From Kordiimonas marina (GTDB lineage: Bacteria; Pseudomonadota; Alphaproteobacteria; Sphingomonadales; Kordiimonadaceae), in contig NZ_JAINDF010000004.1 in the NCBI RefSeq assembly GCF_023006325.1, positions 186,001-250,000 of the forward strand: a stretch of 64,000 bases of DNA, given 5' to 3'. Below, piece after piece: positions 26,912 to 35,137 of the stretch; positions within the stretch are counted from its first letter, which is position 1; each line of letters begins with the position of its first letter. The position numbers were made by a program, and so were the translations under genes. The notes under the pieces were generated by a model that was not told the origin of the DNA, made no database searches, and worked only from the letters and a program-made list of their open reading frames with translations.

Positions 26912-26993
26912 GAACTTCTCACATTTTAGCTATAAAAACCTATAATATACGGAACATCCGGACAAGCCGCTTTTCACATTTTTCGGAAGAAAA

Positions 26994-27367
26994 GCGGCAG
27001 ATGGCCTGTAAGCCGGGTTCTGTCCGGCGCCGAAGCGCCTGGATGACCATTCCTCTAGGCATACTGTTGCCAGCATGCTCAAGCAACCTACCCGGACGGA
27101 GGCGCGGAAACCCGCCTGCCCATTGAAGGGCTACCATCCCTATTGGTCTTGCTCCCGGTGGGGTTTACCCTGCCAGTCCTGTTGCCAGGACCGCGGTGCG
27201 CTCTTACCGCACCCTTTCATCCTTACCGAGCCGAAGCCCGGCGGTTTGCTTTCTGTGGCACTTTCCCTAAGGTCGCCCTCGCCGGCCGTTAACCGGCACC
27301 GTGTTTCCGTGGAGCCCGGACTTTCCTCCCCTCATTCCTGAGCGGCGGTCATCCAGCCATCTGCCGG
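26994..27367 (-). ncRNA. rnpB: RNase P RNA (bacterial type A)
   Basis: The catalytic RNA of RNase P, which removes the 5' leader from tRNA precursors. On the minus strand the universally conserved segments are clear: GAGGAAAGTCCGGGCTCC near the 5' end (P4 strand), GGTAAGAGCGCACC, CAAGACCAATAGGGATG, AGAGGAATGGTC and CAGAACCCGGCTTACAGGCC at the 3' end. P1 pairs CGGCAGATGGC at the 5' end with GCCATCTGCCG at the 3' end, which sets the boundaries to within a few bases. Length is about 374 nt, normal for the type. Confidence 0.97.
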
Positions 27368-27372
27368 GCGCC

Positions 27373-27401
27373 AATGAACACTTTGCCCGCCCGCACGTCA
27401 A
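27373..27401 (-). promoter_or_regulatory. Probable rnpB promoter
   Basis: On the minus strand, -35 TTGACG (complement of 27396-27401), 17 bases, then a weak -10 TTCATT (complement of 27373-27378). The start point would fall about 6-7 bases on, at the 5' end of P1. A direct repeat GTTGAACTCCC at 27423-27433 and 27436-27446 lies just upstream, in the space shared with the divergent lipoprotein gene. Confidence 0.5.
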
Positions 27402-27520
27402 GCTTATTGCGCGGCGGGGGTGGTTGAACTCCCCTGTTGAACTCCCGCAGCTTTTGCGGCACAGTCCAGCCAACTGAAGCCGCCCTCATATCTCCGGCGG
27501 CCCGTACCGAGGATAGCGTG

Positions 27521-27751
27521 ATGAAGAAACTGCTTATCGTTCCCGCCCTGTTGATGCTTGGCGCCTGCAGCAAGGGCGACGCCATCGTGTTCGATGACAC
27601 GGTCGGCCCGGCAACCCATGCGGAAATCGAAAAACTGCCGAAAAACCTGGAAGGCGACCATGCCAACGCCAAATATTCCGATGCCCCGGCGGTCGCGCCC
27701 GACATGACCACCGATGACGGCACCCCTGCCAAGGGCAAGGGTGGCAACTAA
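27521..27751 (+). CDS. Small lipoprotein of unknown function
   Basis: A 76-residue lipoprotein. The ATG at 27521 follows GAGGATA; the longer frame upstream has no signal and is not used. The N-terminus MKKLLIVPALLMLGACSKGD is a lipoprotein signal peptide with lipobox LGAC (cysteine 18). The mature part is short and polar (GDAIVFDDTVGPATHAEIEK and on), ending in a disordered-looking DDGTPAKGKGGN. No family is recognised. Divergent from rnpB, followed by its own terminator. Confidence 0.75.
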   Translation: MKKLLIVPALLMLGACSKGDAIVFDDTVGPATHAEIEKLPKNLEGDHANAKYSDAPAVAPDMTTDDGTPAKGKGGN

Positions 27752-27782
27752 GCCCCTTCCCCAAACAGCAGACCACGAAAAC

Positions 27783-27814
27783 CGGCCCACGCAGATTGCG
27801 GCGGGCCGTTTTTA
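27783..27814 (+). terminator. Intrinsic terminator after the lipoprotein gene
   Basis: CGGCCCACGCA...TGCGGCGGGCCG, with a strong outer CGGCCC/GGGCCG pairing, followed by TTTTTATTTTT, about 30 bp after the stop. Confidence 0.8.
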
Positions 27815-27842
27815 TTTTTGGGGACGTCGGCTAAAGCGCGGA

Positions 27843-28499
27843 TCAGGCGCTATAGAGCTTCAGAAAATGGCGGATGGTCTGGTCGACATGGGCGTCAATT
27901 TCCGCGTCGCTGACATGGTCGATGAGGCCGATCGACAGCGGGAACTGGTGACGGCCCTTCAGGAGCGACATCAGCAGGTCCGACGCTTCATCGATATCCT
28001 CGATCTTGAGCGCGCCGCGTTCGACCCAGCCTTTCAGGAAGGCGCTCAGCTTCACCATCAGGTCCTGCGGGCCGGCTTCCCAGAAGATTTTCGGCAGGTT
28101 GGTGTTCTTCGCCGCCGCGGTCATCAGCGTGCGGTTGACGGCGATGGCCTCGGGGCTCAGCGCCAGGCGCATGTAAGCCTCACTCACCGCCCGAAGGTCG
28201 GCTTCCAGCGTGTGGGTGGTGACACGGCTGAGGGCGCTGTCCGGGAAATAGGCTTCGATCTTCTGGTGGATCGCCTCACTGAACAGCTGTTCTTTGGACG
28301 AAAAATGGCTGTAGACCGTCTGTTTCGACACGCCCGCGCGTTTGGCGACTTCATCCATGCTGGTGCCGTCATAGCCGTTCACGAGGAACAGCTCACCCGC
28401 CGCCTCGAGGATGGCGCTGTTTTTCTCAGCGTCACGCGGGCGGCCGCGGGTCGGGCGGGTGTCATCGGCAGTTGTCAGGTCTAACGCGGTTTCTGTCAC
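27843..28499 (-). CDS. TetR/AcrR family transcriptional regulator
   Basis: A 218-residue one-component repressor. After a disordered start, RGRPRDAEKNSAILEAAGEL leads into the TetR helix-turn-helix at about residues 44-70 (GTSMDEVAKRAGVSKQTVYS). The C-terminal ligand domain (to residue 218) resembles the AefR-type, with LSRVTTHTLEADLRAVSEAY and DLLMSLLKGRHQFPLSIGLI. It stands alone between convergent or unrelated genes, so its target is not indicated. The neighbouring lipoprotein is on the other strand and tail-to-tail, so it is not a likely divergent target. Confidence 0.92.
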   Translation of the reverse strand: MTETALDLTTADDTRPTRGRPRDAEKNSAILEAAGELFLVNGYDGTSMDEVAKRAGVSKQTVYSHFSSKEQLFSEAIHQKIEAYFPDSALSRVTTHTLEADLRAVSEAYMRLALSPEAIAVNRTLMTAAAKNTNLPKIFWEAGPQDLMVKLSAFLKGWVERGALKIEDIDEASDLLMSLLKGRHQFPLSIGLIDHVSDAEIDAHVDQTIRHFLKLYSA

Positions 28500-28655
28500 T
28501 GAAAGTTGGCCTTCTTGTCCTTGAACACGCTTTCCATAGCGCCAAGTCCGGCTACATGCAAATGCCCCGTAGCGTCAGGCAGGCATTCTTGGACTTGATG
28601 GTCCATAAATATCACGGAAGCGCCCGAAAGCAAGGCGGACGGCTGAGACGGGCAG

Positions 28656-28682
28656 CAAAACGGCCCCGGATGACCGGAGCCG
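28656..28682 (-). terminator. Probable terminator after the amidase operon
   Basis: On the minus strand CGGCTCCGG-TCAT-CCGGGGCCG, one mismatch, followed by TTTTGC, about 34 bp after the stop at 28716. Confidence 0.55.
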
Positions 28683-28715
28683 CGTGCGTTTTCTGTGGCC
28701 TTGGACGGCTGCGGA

Positions 28716-29945
28716 TCAGTCCAGCATCGGCGCCATGACTGCGAGGCCGAGTGCCTGGTTGTCGTCATCCTCCATCGCCTCAACGATGGTGCGGGCCAGT
28801 TGGATATCCTTGTTGGCGAAGGCGCATTCGAGAAGGTCGAGCCGGATGCCGTCCCGCTCATAGGCGCCCTGCACGTCCTTCACCTCGGTCAGGACTTCCC
28901 GCACTTGCGCCGCCAGGATGCTTTCATCCTTCGACGCCTTCAGGGACGCCAGATATTGGGCCTTGGCATCCACGGCCTTGAAGTAGCTCAGGCGCTTGAG
29001 TGCGGCGTCCAGGTTGCCGCGCGCGGCTTCAACCGGGCCGACCTTCTCGGAGAAGGACGCCAGTTCCGACTTGGCGTGCAAGCGGCTGCCGTGCAGGAGG
29101 GCAAGCTTGTAGCTCGCATCGATGAAGCTATCGCTCATTCCGGCGTCGAACATGTTGCGGAGGCGGAACGCGGTCACGTCCGCGCGGACCTGCAGGCCGA
29201 TCACGGTCGGGAACAGGTCATCCGCCTGCGCCAGATATTGGTTGCGATCGCCCGGGTTGCCCATGCGGTCGGCGATGATGGCAAGCTGGACAAGCCCGCG
29301 ATAGTGGCGGTACGGGCGGGCCATGGCCGAGACTTTTTTCTCCAAATCAGCCAGCTTGACGTGGGCAAGCGCGGCCTTCGGCGCTTCGGTCAGCAGCGTC
29401 AGTTCCTGCCAGAAGGCCCGGCCCCGGTTCTGCATTTCCTTGAGCGCCAGGCGGCCGGCGGCGATATCCCCGCGCTTGTAGGCGCCGGCGGCGATATGAA
29501 TCAAGACGCCGTCGCGCACGTTTTCGTTCGTCAGCTCCTGCGTAAGCGCCAGCGCACCGGCCACATCCCCGGCCGTCGACATCAGGGGCGCGATGGAACG
29601 GATTTTTTCCTGGGTCACCAGCGACAGGTGCACGGCACGGGCTTCATCAAGCGCGAGCTTGAGCGTCTGCAGGGCTTCCTTGTCCTTGCCGGTCTCAATC
29701 ATCGATCGGGCAACGCCGATCAGCACCTTGGCGCGTTCGACGCCGAAATCCTCACCGATCACGGTGTGGAGCGCAGCCGAAAAGGCGCAGTCCCGTGTCG
29801 GCGCCTCTAGGCAGGCCATGGTCGCCGCGTTCGGCTTGTGCTCTTCCGAGACCGACCCGTTGGAGCCGTTCTGCGCGGACGCAGACACGCTCAGGGCCGA
29901 CGAAGCGAAAAGGGTGAGGACGGTGGTGGCAAGCAATCTATTCAT
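28716..29945 (-). CDS. Secreted helical-repeat protein of unknown function
   Basis: A 409-residue exported protein, starting at the ATG at 29945 which overlaps the amidase stop as ATGA. A signal peptide MNRLLATTVLTLFASSALSV to SASAQ is clear. The mature protein is alanine/leucine-rich and helical, with TPR-like stretches such as AKVLIGVARSMIETGKDKEA, VAGALALTQELTNENVRDGV and ARGNLDAALKRLSYFKAVDA. It has one C-terminal ELTEV-type helix and no enzymatic motif. It is probably a scaffolding or sensing protein; translational coupling with the peptidoglycan amidase suggests a cell-wall role, which is inference. Confidence 0.7.
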   Translation of the reverse strand: MNRLLATTVLTLFASSALSVSASAQNGSNGSVSEEHKPNAATMACLEAPTRDCAFSAALHTVIGEDFGVERAKVLIGVARSMIETGKDKEALQTLKLALDEARAVHLSLVTQEKIRSIAPLMSTAGDVAGALALTQELTNENVRDGVLIHIAAGAYKRGDIAAGRLALKEMQNRGRAFWQELTLLTEAPKAALAHVKLADLEKKVSAMARPYRHYRGLVQLAIIADRMGNPGDRNQYLAQADDLFPTVIGLQVRADVTAFRLRNMFDAGMSDSFIDASYKLALLHGSRLHAKSELASFSEKVGPVEAARGNLDAALKRLSYFKAVDAKAQYLASLKASKDESILAAQVREVLTEVKDVQGAYERDGIRLDLLECAFANKDIQLARTIVEAMEDDDNQALGLAVMAPMLD

Positions 29946-30688
29946 AGAGATTCCCCGGTTTGTTCGCTTTGGCAAGCGATGTCCCTCAAGATGGCGGCTG
30001 TACCGTAGTCGTACAGGCCGCTCACCGTTTCGGGGCGCCAATGTGCCTGGAATGCACGAACGATGGACTGAGCGGCAGCGCCGAAACTGTCTTTATCTTC
30101 CATATGATAGCCGACGATACCTAATTGTTTATTAAGCTTAACAAGGGCTTCACCCGTGACGGCCTCATCCGGAAGCGGTCGCGTATCCGAGCCCTCAACA
30201 TCGGACCAGAGCCCGAAGCCTTCACGGGCCAGCCGGCCCCATGGGAATAATTCCCCCGGGTCCGCTTTTCTATGCGGTGCGATGTCGCTGTGCCCCAGGT
30301 AACGCGACACAGGTATCTTATGCCTTTCGCGGATGCCTGCCAACAGGGCAAGCAGTGCCTCTATCTGGGCATCCGGAAACGCGCGGTAGCCAAACTCATG
30401 CCCCGGGTTCACCAGCTCGATGCCGACGGAGGTGTGGTTAAGGTTCTCGCGTCCCTGCCAGATGGAGACCCCCGCGTGCCAGGCCCGGTGTTCTTCCTCG
30501 ACCATTTGCACGATCCGGCCGTCTTCATCGATCAGATAATGGGCTGAGACTTCCGCCTTCGGGTCGGTCAGCCGCGCGAGCGCAGCCTCTGCCGTCTCCA
30601 TGCCGGTATAATGCAGGATGACGGTATCGACCGCGGCATCTGCGGGGCGGACATTGAAATTGGGGGATGGCTGGCGGTGGATTTTCAT
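29942..30688 (-). CDS. N-acetylmuramoyl-L-alanine amidase (AmpD/AmiD type, with PG-binding domain)
   Basis: A zinc amidase that cleaves the MurNAc-L-Ala bond. The 248-residue product has the Amidase_2 domain at residues 15-150, with zinc ligands H26 (VILHYTG), H133 (LGHSDIAPHR) and D143 (KADPGELFPWG). Glutamate 91 lies in GIELVN. A C-terminal peptidoglycan-binding-1 domain covers residues 175-240 (VKLNKQLGIVGYHM to IVRAFQAHWRP). No signal peptide is seen, unlike E. coli AmiD, so it may act in the cytoplasm on recycled muropeptides, as AmpD does. The next gene overlaps its stop. Confidence 0.9.
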   Translation of the reverse strand: MKIHRQPSPNFNVRPADAAVDTVILHYTGMETAEAALARLTDPKAEVSAHYLIDEDGRIVQMVEEEHRAWHAGVSIWQGRENLNHTSVGIELVNPGHEFGYRAFPDAQIEALLALLAGIRERHKIPVSRYLGHSDIAPHRKADPGELFPWGRLAREGFGLWSDVEGSDTRPLPDEAVTGEALVKLNKQLGIVGYHMEDKDSFGAAAQSIVRAFQAHWRPETVSGLYDYGTAAILRDIACQSEQTGESL

Positions 30689-30700
30689 GGGCGGGTCTGC

Positions 30701-31591
30701 TTAATCCGACGTCAGGGCGACTTCAGCGACCGCGCGAGCGCGGACATTGTTCCTGAGCGTGATGATCAGAACTCCCAGAATGGTGAGCACACCGCCGAGG
30801 ACCATCCGCCAGGTCAGATGTTCGCCCAGGAACACCATGCCCGCGAGAACCCCGAACAAGGGCGTTGCCAGCATATAGGGCGAAACCGCGGTCACCTCAT
30901 GCTTGCGCAGGAGATAATTGATCGTCCCGTGCCCCGCAACCGATGAGCCCAGCCCGGTATAGACCACACAAAGCCAGGCAATCGGCGGCGCGCTTGTTAT
31001 CGCCTGCCACTGCCCATGTTCGAACACCAGCGACAGAAAGATTGAGCCGATAGCGCCTGCGACACCAACCCACGCCTGCGTGGTTACCGCGCGCACATCC
31101 TTGAGCCGCCGCATCAGAATGGCCGCCACGGCATAAACAAAAGCCGCCGCCGACATCACCAGAAGCGCGTCCCAATAAGCGAAAACCTTGGGGTCGAACC
31201 CAAGCACGAGCACGCCAAAGAAGCTAAGCACAATGCCCGCACCGCGCTTCCAGCCCAGGCTTTCCTTCAAAACGATGATGGCCAAGATGGTGGAAAACGG
31301 CACAGCCAGCTGGGCCGCGATCGCCACGGAGCCAACCCCGCCCGCAAGGCTCATGGCGGTAAACACCAGGCCGAAATGCAGAACGCCGAGCGTGAAGGAC
31401 GCAATCATCAGGTCCTTCATCCGCCCTGGCACAAGCTTCAGGAACGGCAAAAGCGCGATGATGACCACAACGAACCGGCCCGCATTGGCCACCAGGGGCG
31501 GCAGGTGCGTGACGGCGCCTTTGGCCGCGACGAAATTCACGCCCCAGATGACAGTCACCAGAAGGACGAGAAACACATCACGTATCGGCAT
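30701..31591 (-). CDS. EamA-type drug/metabolite transporter
   Basis: A 296-residue DMT-superfamily inner-membrane permease with about ten hydrophobic helices and two EamA halves (about residues 8-135 and 147-285). VIWGVNFVAAKGAV near residue 14 and ATPLFGVLAGMVFLGEHLTW near the C-terminus are typical. Substrate cannot be told; the subfamily exports amino acids or metabolites. It overlaps the djlA-like gene by 14 bases and ends 12 bp before the amidase gene, so the three may share a transcript. Confidence 0.9.
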   Translation of the reverse strand: MPIRDVFLVLLVTVIWGVNFVAAKGAVTHLPPLVANAGRFVVVIIALLPFLKLVPGRMKDLMIASFTLGVLHFGLVFTAMSLAGGVGSVAIAAQLAVPFSTILAIIVLKESLGWKRGAGIVLSFFGVLVLGFDPKVFAYWDALLVMSAAAFVYAVAAILMRRLKDVRAVTTQAWVGVAGAIGSIFLSLVFEHGQWQAITSAPPIAWLCVVYTGLGSSVAGHGTINYLLRKHEVTAVSPYMLATPLFGVLAGMVFLGEHLTWRMVLGGVLTILGVLIITLRNNVRARAVAEVALTSD

Positions 31592-32330
31592 TCGTGCGGC
31601 CTTTACTGCTCATGCGGATTTCAATGATCCGGTCATAAGCGGCGTTGATCTCCGCCGCCCGGCGGGTGGCGACAGCGATAAAGTCGCTCGGGACGCCGGC
31701 AGCGATCATACGGTCCGGGTGGGTTTCGCGCACCAGCTTGCGGTAGTGGCGTTTGAGATCCTCATCGCCAATGGCGGGGTCAACCCCCAGCACGCTATAG
31801 GGGCAGTTGGGGTCCGCGCCGATATGGCGATGAACAAGCGCTTCGATTTCCTGCTGATTGAACCCGAAAATCCGCGCGACGGTGCGGATATAATCAAGCT
31901 CATTCGGATGGACATGGCCGTCCGCTTCGGCAATGAAAAACAGCGCTTCCAATAGGTCGTTGAGCGCGGGGCGGTTATCGCGCATCAGATCGGCGATCTG
32001 GCGGGCGTAGGCCTCATAGCCGGCGGTATGCTGGCGCGCCATATCGAACACGCGCCCGACATTGCGCATCTCGCCTGCGGGCACACGGAAAACCGCCTTG
32101 AAGGCGTCCACTTCTTCCCGGGTAACGCGGCCATCGGCCTTGGCCATCTTGGCGGCCAGCGCGATCACCCCGATGGTGAAGGTAATCCGGCGCGTGGCCT
32201 CAGGGTCGCGGTCAACCGCGCGCACGCCCGCGTCCACCGCGGCGCCTACGGTCAGGCCGATCAAAGCCCCGAGCGGCCCGCCAAGCGCGAGCCCCGCGGT
32301 ACCACCAATTATTTTTCCCCAAATCGACAT
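31578..32330 (-). CDS. DjlA-like co-chaperone (TerB + J domain)
   Basis: A 250-residue DnaJ-family protein. A short N-terminal glycine-rich hydrophobic segment (MSIWGKIIGGTAGLALGGPL, about residues 1-31) may anchor it to the membrane. A TerB-like domain covers about 45-165 (AKADGRVTREEVDAFK, IAEADGHVHPNELDYI). A C-terminal J domain (residues 180-240) has the HPD motif in RETHPDRMIAAG. It should stimulate DnaK ATPase at the membrane. The order matches E. coli DjlA. It is divergent from the KAS III gene. Confidence 0.88.
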   Translation of the reverse strand: MSIWGKIIGGTAGLALGGPLGALIGLTVGAAVDAGVRAVDRDPEATRRITFTIGVIALAAKMAKADGRVTREEVDAFKAVFRVPAGEMRNVGRVFDMARQHTAGYEAYARQIADLMRDNRPALNDLLEALFFIAEADGHVHPNELDYIRTVARIFGFNQQEIEALVHRHIGADPNCPYSVLGVDPAIGDEDLKRHYRKLVRETHPDRMIAAGVPSDFIAVATRRAAEINAAYDRIIEIRMSSKGRTNADT

Positions 32331-32386
32331 GCTGATTTGGTAGCATAGGCCCCTTGCCTATCCTACAGAAAACTAAGCGGGAAATT

Positions 32387-32449
32387 GTATATCTGCGCGA
32401 AGCCGAATGTTTGGTTGGCGATTGGCCGAAAAGGCAGTATATCTGTGCG
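32387..32449. promoter_or_regulatory. Spaced direct repeat in a divergent promoter region
   Basis: GTATATCTGCGCG at 32387-32399 and GTATATCTGTGCG at 32437-32449, 50 bp apart (12 of 13 bases match). They lie in the 186 bp between the djlA-like gene and the KAS III gene, so they may be binding sites for one regulator. Weak evidence. Confidence 0.3.
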
Positions 32450-32516
32450 CCGCTGTAACAAGGCTGTCATATAGATTGGCGGTGCAAGAACGGATAAAAA
32501 TGAAGGATTGTTGGGT

Positions 32517-33647
32517 ATGGTTGATGTAGTGATTTCCGGTACAGGTCTTTATGTGCCGCCGCACAGGATCACGAACGAGCAGCTGGTGGAGACATTCAAC
32601 GAATATGTCGACCAGTATAATGCGGAACACAAAGCCGACATCGACGCAGGCCTGACCCCTGCCCTGCAGCATTCCAGCGCAGAATTCATCCAGAAAGCCT
32701 CCGGCATCAAGGCCCGCCACCTTGTGGACGTTGAAGGCGTGATGGACCTGAACCGCATGATGTCCAAAATGCCGGAAGGCGGCCACGGCGACACCGACAC
32801 CCCGTGCTTCCAGGCCAACATGGCGATCGAAGCCGCCAACATGGCGCTTGAACAAGCTGGCCTGAAGCCGGAAGACATCGACCAGACCATCTGTTCGGCC
32901 GCCGTGCTGCAGCGTTATTTCCCGGCCATCGGCATCGAGGTTCAGCACCATCTGGGCACCAAGGGCTCGGCGCTTGATATGGTCATGGGCTGCTCCAGCG
33001 CCACCTACGGCCTGATCTCCGGCGTCAATGCCATCAAGTCCGGCATCGCCAACCGGGTCCTTATGGTGAACCCGGAAATCTTCTCGACCATGATCAACTT
33101 CCGCGACCGCGACAGCCACTTCATCTTCGGTGATATCGCCACCGCTGTGGTGCTGGAACGCGCCGACCTCGCCAAGGGCAAGGACCTCTGGAAGGTGACA
33201 GGCACCAAGGCCGAGACCCAATATTCCAACAACATCCGCTCCAACTACGGTCCGATGACGCGCCTTGACGATGATTCCATGTTCCGTAAGGACATGTTCT
33301 TCGTCCAGGAAGGCCGCAAGGTGTTCAAGGAACTGCTGCCGCTGGTGACCGAATTCATCTCGACCCAGCTGGAAAGCGAAGGCCTGAAGGTTGAAGACCT
33401 GGCCCGCATGTGGCTCCACCAGGCCAACATCAACATGAATATGTATGCCGCCAAGAAGCTGCTGGGCCGCGAGCCGGTTGAAGGCGAAGCCCCAACCGTG
33501 CTGGACGAATATGGCAACACGGCTGGTGCAGGCTCGGTCGTTGCGTTCCACAAGCACCGCGGCGACCTGAAAGCGGGCGACAAGGGCATTATCTGCTCGT
33601 TCGGCGCCGGCTATTCGATCGGCAGCCTGCTGGTCGAGAAGCTGTAA
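32517..33647 (+). CDS. Beta-ketoacyl-ACP synthase III family protein (long form)
   Basis: A thiolase-fold condensing enzyme like FabH, which joins acyl-CoA and malonyl-ACP. The ATG at 32517 gives 376 residues, some 50 more than housekeeping FabH. The extra length is near residues 30-95, including LTPALQHSSAEFIQKASGIK. The catalytic triad is present: C159 in MGCSSATYG, H301 in LHQANINMN and N334 in YGNTAGAGS. Long-form relatives in pseudomonads feed beta-oxidation intermediates into fatty-acid synthesis; that role is known for the family and not shown here. It stands alone with its own terminator, so it is probably not the main FabH. Confidence 0.9.
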   Translation: MVDVVISGTGLYVPPHRITNEQLVETFNEYVDQYNAEHKADIDAGLTPALQHSSAEFIQKASGIKARHLVDVEGVMDLNRMMSKMPEGGHGDTDTPCFQANMAIEAANMALEQAGLKPEDIDQTICSAAVLQRYFPAIGIEVQHHLGTKGSALDMVMGCSSATYGLISGVNAIKSGIANRVLMVNPEIFSTMINFRDRDSHFIFGDIATAVVLERADLAKGKDLWKVTGTKAETQYSNNIRSNYGPMTRLDDDSMFRKDMFFVQEGRKVFKELLPLVTEFISTQLESEGLKVEDLARMWLHQANINMNMYAAKKLLGREPVEGEAPTVLDEYGNTAGAGSVVAFHKHRGDLKAGDKGIICSFGAGYSIGSLLVEKL

Positions 33648-33666
33648 GCTTCCACCCGATAAATTC

Positions 33667-33695
33667 AAAAAGGCGGCTTTTCAGCCGCCTTTTTT
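33667..33695 (+). terminator. Intrinsic terminator after KAS III gene
   Basis: AAAAAGGCGGCT-TTTC-AGCCGCCTTTTTT, 19 bp past the stop. It can also act on the minus strand for the diguanylate cyclase gene, which ends at 33717. Confidence 0.85.
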
Positions 33696-33716
33696 CATGT
33701 CCACATTTTGTCGGAC

Positions 33717-34940
33717 TTACGCCGGGGCACCCTGATGCTCGGCCGTAAGCGGCTCCGCGAAACGGATGGTATTCTGTCCTGCCTTCTGGGCTTCCCGCAG
33801 CATTTTATAGGCCACATCCAGCATGCCATCGGCGTCCAGATCATCCCCGCGGGCGGTCATCACCCCGACGCTGAGCGTGAGCTCGATCACCGTATCGCCA
33901 TGGGACAGGCTGCCCCGCGATATGGATTCACGCACCCGGTTAGCGACGATAGCCGCCCCCTCCTCCTCCGTCCCCGGCAGAAGAAGCACGAATTCCTCGC
34001 CACCGAAGCGGCAGAAAACATCCTGCGACCGGCGCCCCTGCATCACCAGCTCGGCGAAACTTTGCAGGATCGCATCCCCAAACAGATGGCCGTGTTCCAC
34101 ATTGATGCGCTTGAATTTGTCGATATCGATCATGATCAGCGACACAGGTTCGCTTACCCGCCGCGCCCGTGCCAGAACGGTTTTCACCACCGCCATGAAG
34201 GCCCTGCGGTTCAGCGCCCCAGTGAGCGGGTCCATCATCGCCTGGATCTTCAGCTCATGCTGTAGCCGTTCGGCCGTCATGATGATGACCGTCAGTGCCA
34301 GCAGGAACACGAAGAGCATGGCTTCCACCTGCGTCCAGGCCGCAAGCGAACTGACGCTATCCATACCAGCCCCATGCGCCAGACCGCGCCATTCTGCGGC
34401 GCGGTACAGATTGAAAAGCGCGTGGGCCATGAAAAGCGCCGAGGTAAGCGCGGCCCCAAGCGCGGTCCGTTTGATGATCCCCTTATAAAGGGCAACCCGC
34501 CCACCAAACGCATGGACGAGGGTTACGGATGTTCCCACCGACATCGCCACAATAAAGACAGACAGGAGCGTGTCGCGCTCTCCCGCGGCTTCCGTCTTCA
34601 CGAAATTGAAGCACAGAACGATCATCGCCGCCGCCATGATACTGCCCGCGAGATAGACAAGCTGGCGGCTGCGCGCGCCCCAGAAATCGGCGATCCCGAG
34701 CCAGACCCAGAAATGTCCCATCAGGATCATCAGGTCGCCAAGCAGGACTGTCATCGGTAAAGGAGGGCCGTCAATCGGCGCCATCAGGCAGATCCCGGCA
34801 GTGGAGACAACCACTCCGCCCGCGATCTCCTTCAGCCCCTGCACACCGAAATTGGCGAGCCAATGCGCAATCAGCGCAACGGATGACAGGATGAGAATCA
34901 GCGTTGTCGCAACGATCAATGTCGGTAGGTCTAAAAGCAT
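33717..34940 (-). CDS. Membrane-bound diguanylate cyclase (GGDEF)
   Basis: A 407-residue protein that probably makes cyclic di-GMP. The ATG at 34940 follows GGGGGAA; the frame upstream adds 11 residues. Residues about 1-225 hold six or seven hydrophobic helices (LPTLIVATTLILILSSVALI and on) as an integral membrane sensor. The GGDEF domain covers about 245-400, with DIDKFKRINVEHGHLFGDAI and the active site RFGGEEFVLLLPG, one E variant of GGDEF that is catalytic. No RxxD inhibitory site was noted five residues before the motif. No EAL partner nearby. Confidence 0.9.
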   Translation of the reverse strand: MLLDLPTLIVATTLILILSSVALIAHWLANFGVQGLKEIAGGVVVSTAGICLMAPIDGPPLPMTVLLGDLMILMGHFWVWLGIADFWGARSRQLVYLAGSIMAAAMIVLCFNFVKTEAAGERDTLLSVFIVAMSVGTSVTLVHAFGGRVALYKGIIKRTALGAALTSALFMAHALFNLYRAAEWRGLAHGAGMDSVSSLAAWTQVEAMLFVFLLALTVIIMTAERLQHELKIQAMMDPLTGALNRRAFMAVVKTVLARARRVSEPVSLIMIDIDKFKRINVEHGHLFGDAILQSFAELVMQGRRSQDVFCRFGGEEFVLLLPGTEEEGAAIVANRVRESISRGSLSHGDTVIELTLSVGVMTARGDDLDADGMLDVAYKMLREAQKAGQNTIRFAEPLTAEHQGAPA

Positions 34941-35077
34941 CCATTCCCCCAAAACGGCAGGCTCCGCCGTCACCTTATTGCATTAGGGACAAAATGCAAA
35001 TCCATAGTCCGCCCCAAGTGTTACAGGTAAGCCCCAACGGGCGGACCCTGCCTATCCCCCACAGCCGAAAATAGGGA

Positions 35078-35106
35078 TTGACCACCTACTACAGCTGTAG
35101 TATCTA
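35078..35106 (+). promoter_or_regulatory. Promoter of the blaI/blaR-like operon
   Basis: -35 TTGACC at 35078-35083, 17 bases, then a -10-like TATCTA at 35101-35106. The first operator fills the spacer, so a bound repressor would block RNA polymerase. Confidence 0.5.
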
Positions 35107-35124
35107 TCTTCTACACATGTAGTA
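35087..35124. promoter_or_regulatory. Two BlaI/MecI-type operators
   Basis: TACTACA-GC-TGTAGTA at 35087-35102 (perfect, 7-bp arms) and TTCTACA-CA-TGTAGTA at 35109-35124 (one arm mismatch). Centres are 22 bp apart, about two helical turns. The TACA/TGTA cores match the known BlaI/MecI operator consensus. The regulator gene starts at 35138, so this is autoregulation. Confidence 0.85.
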
Positions 35125-35137
35125 GAAAGAGACACCG

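Noticed and set aside
32373-33668. 431-codon minus-strand open frame across the KAS III gene
   Set aside because: The plus-strand gene has all catalytic residues and full family length. The reverse frame is a low-stop shadow of GC-rich codons, with no ribosome binding site or family motif.
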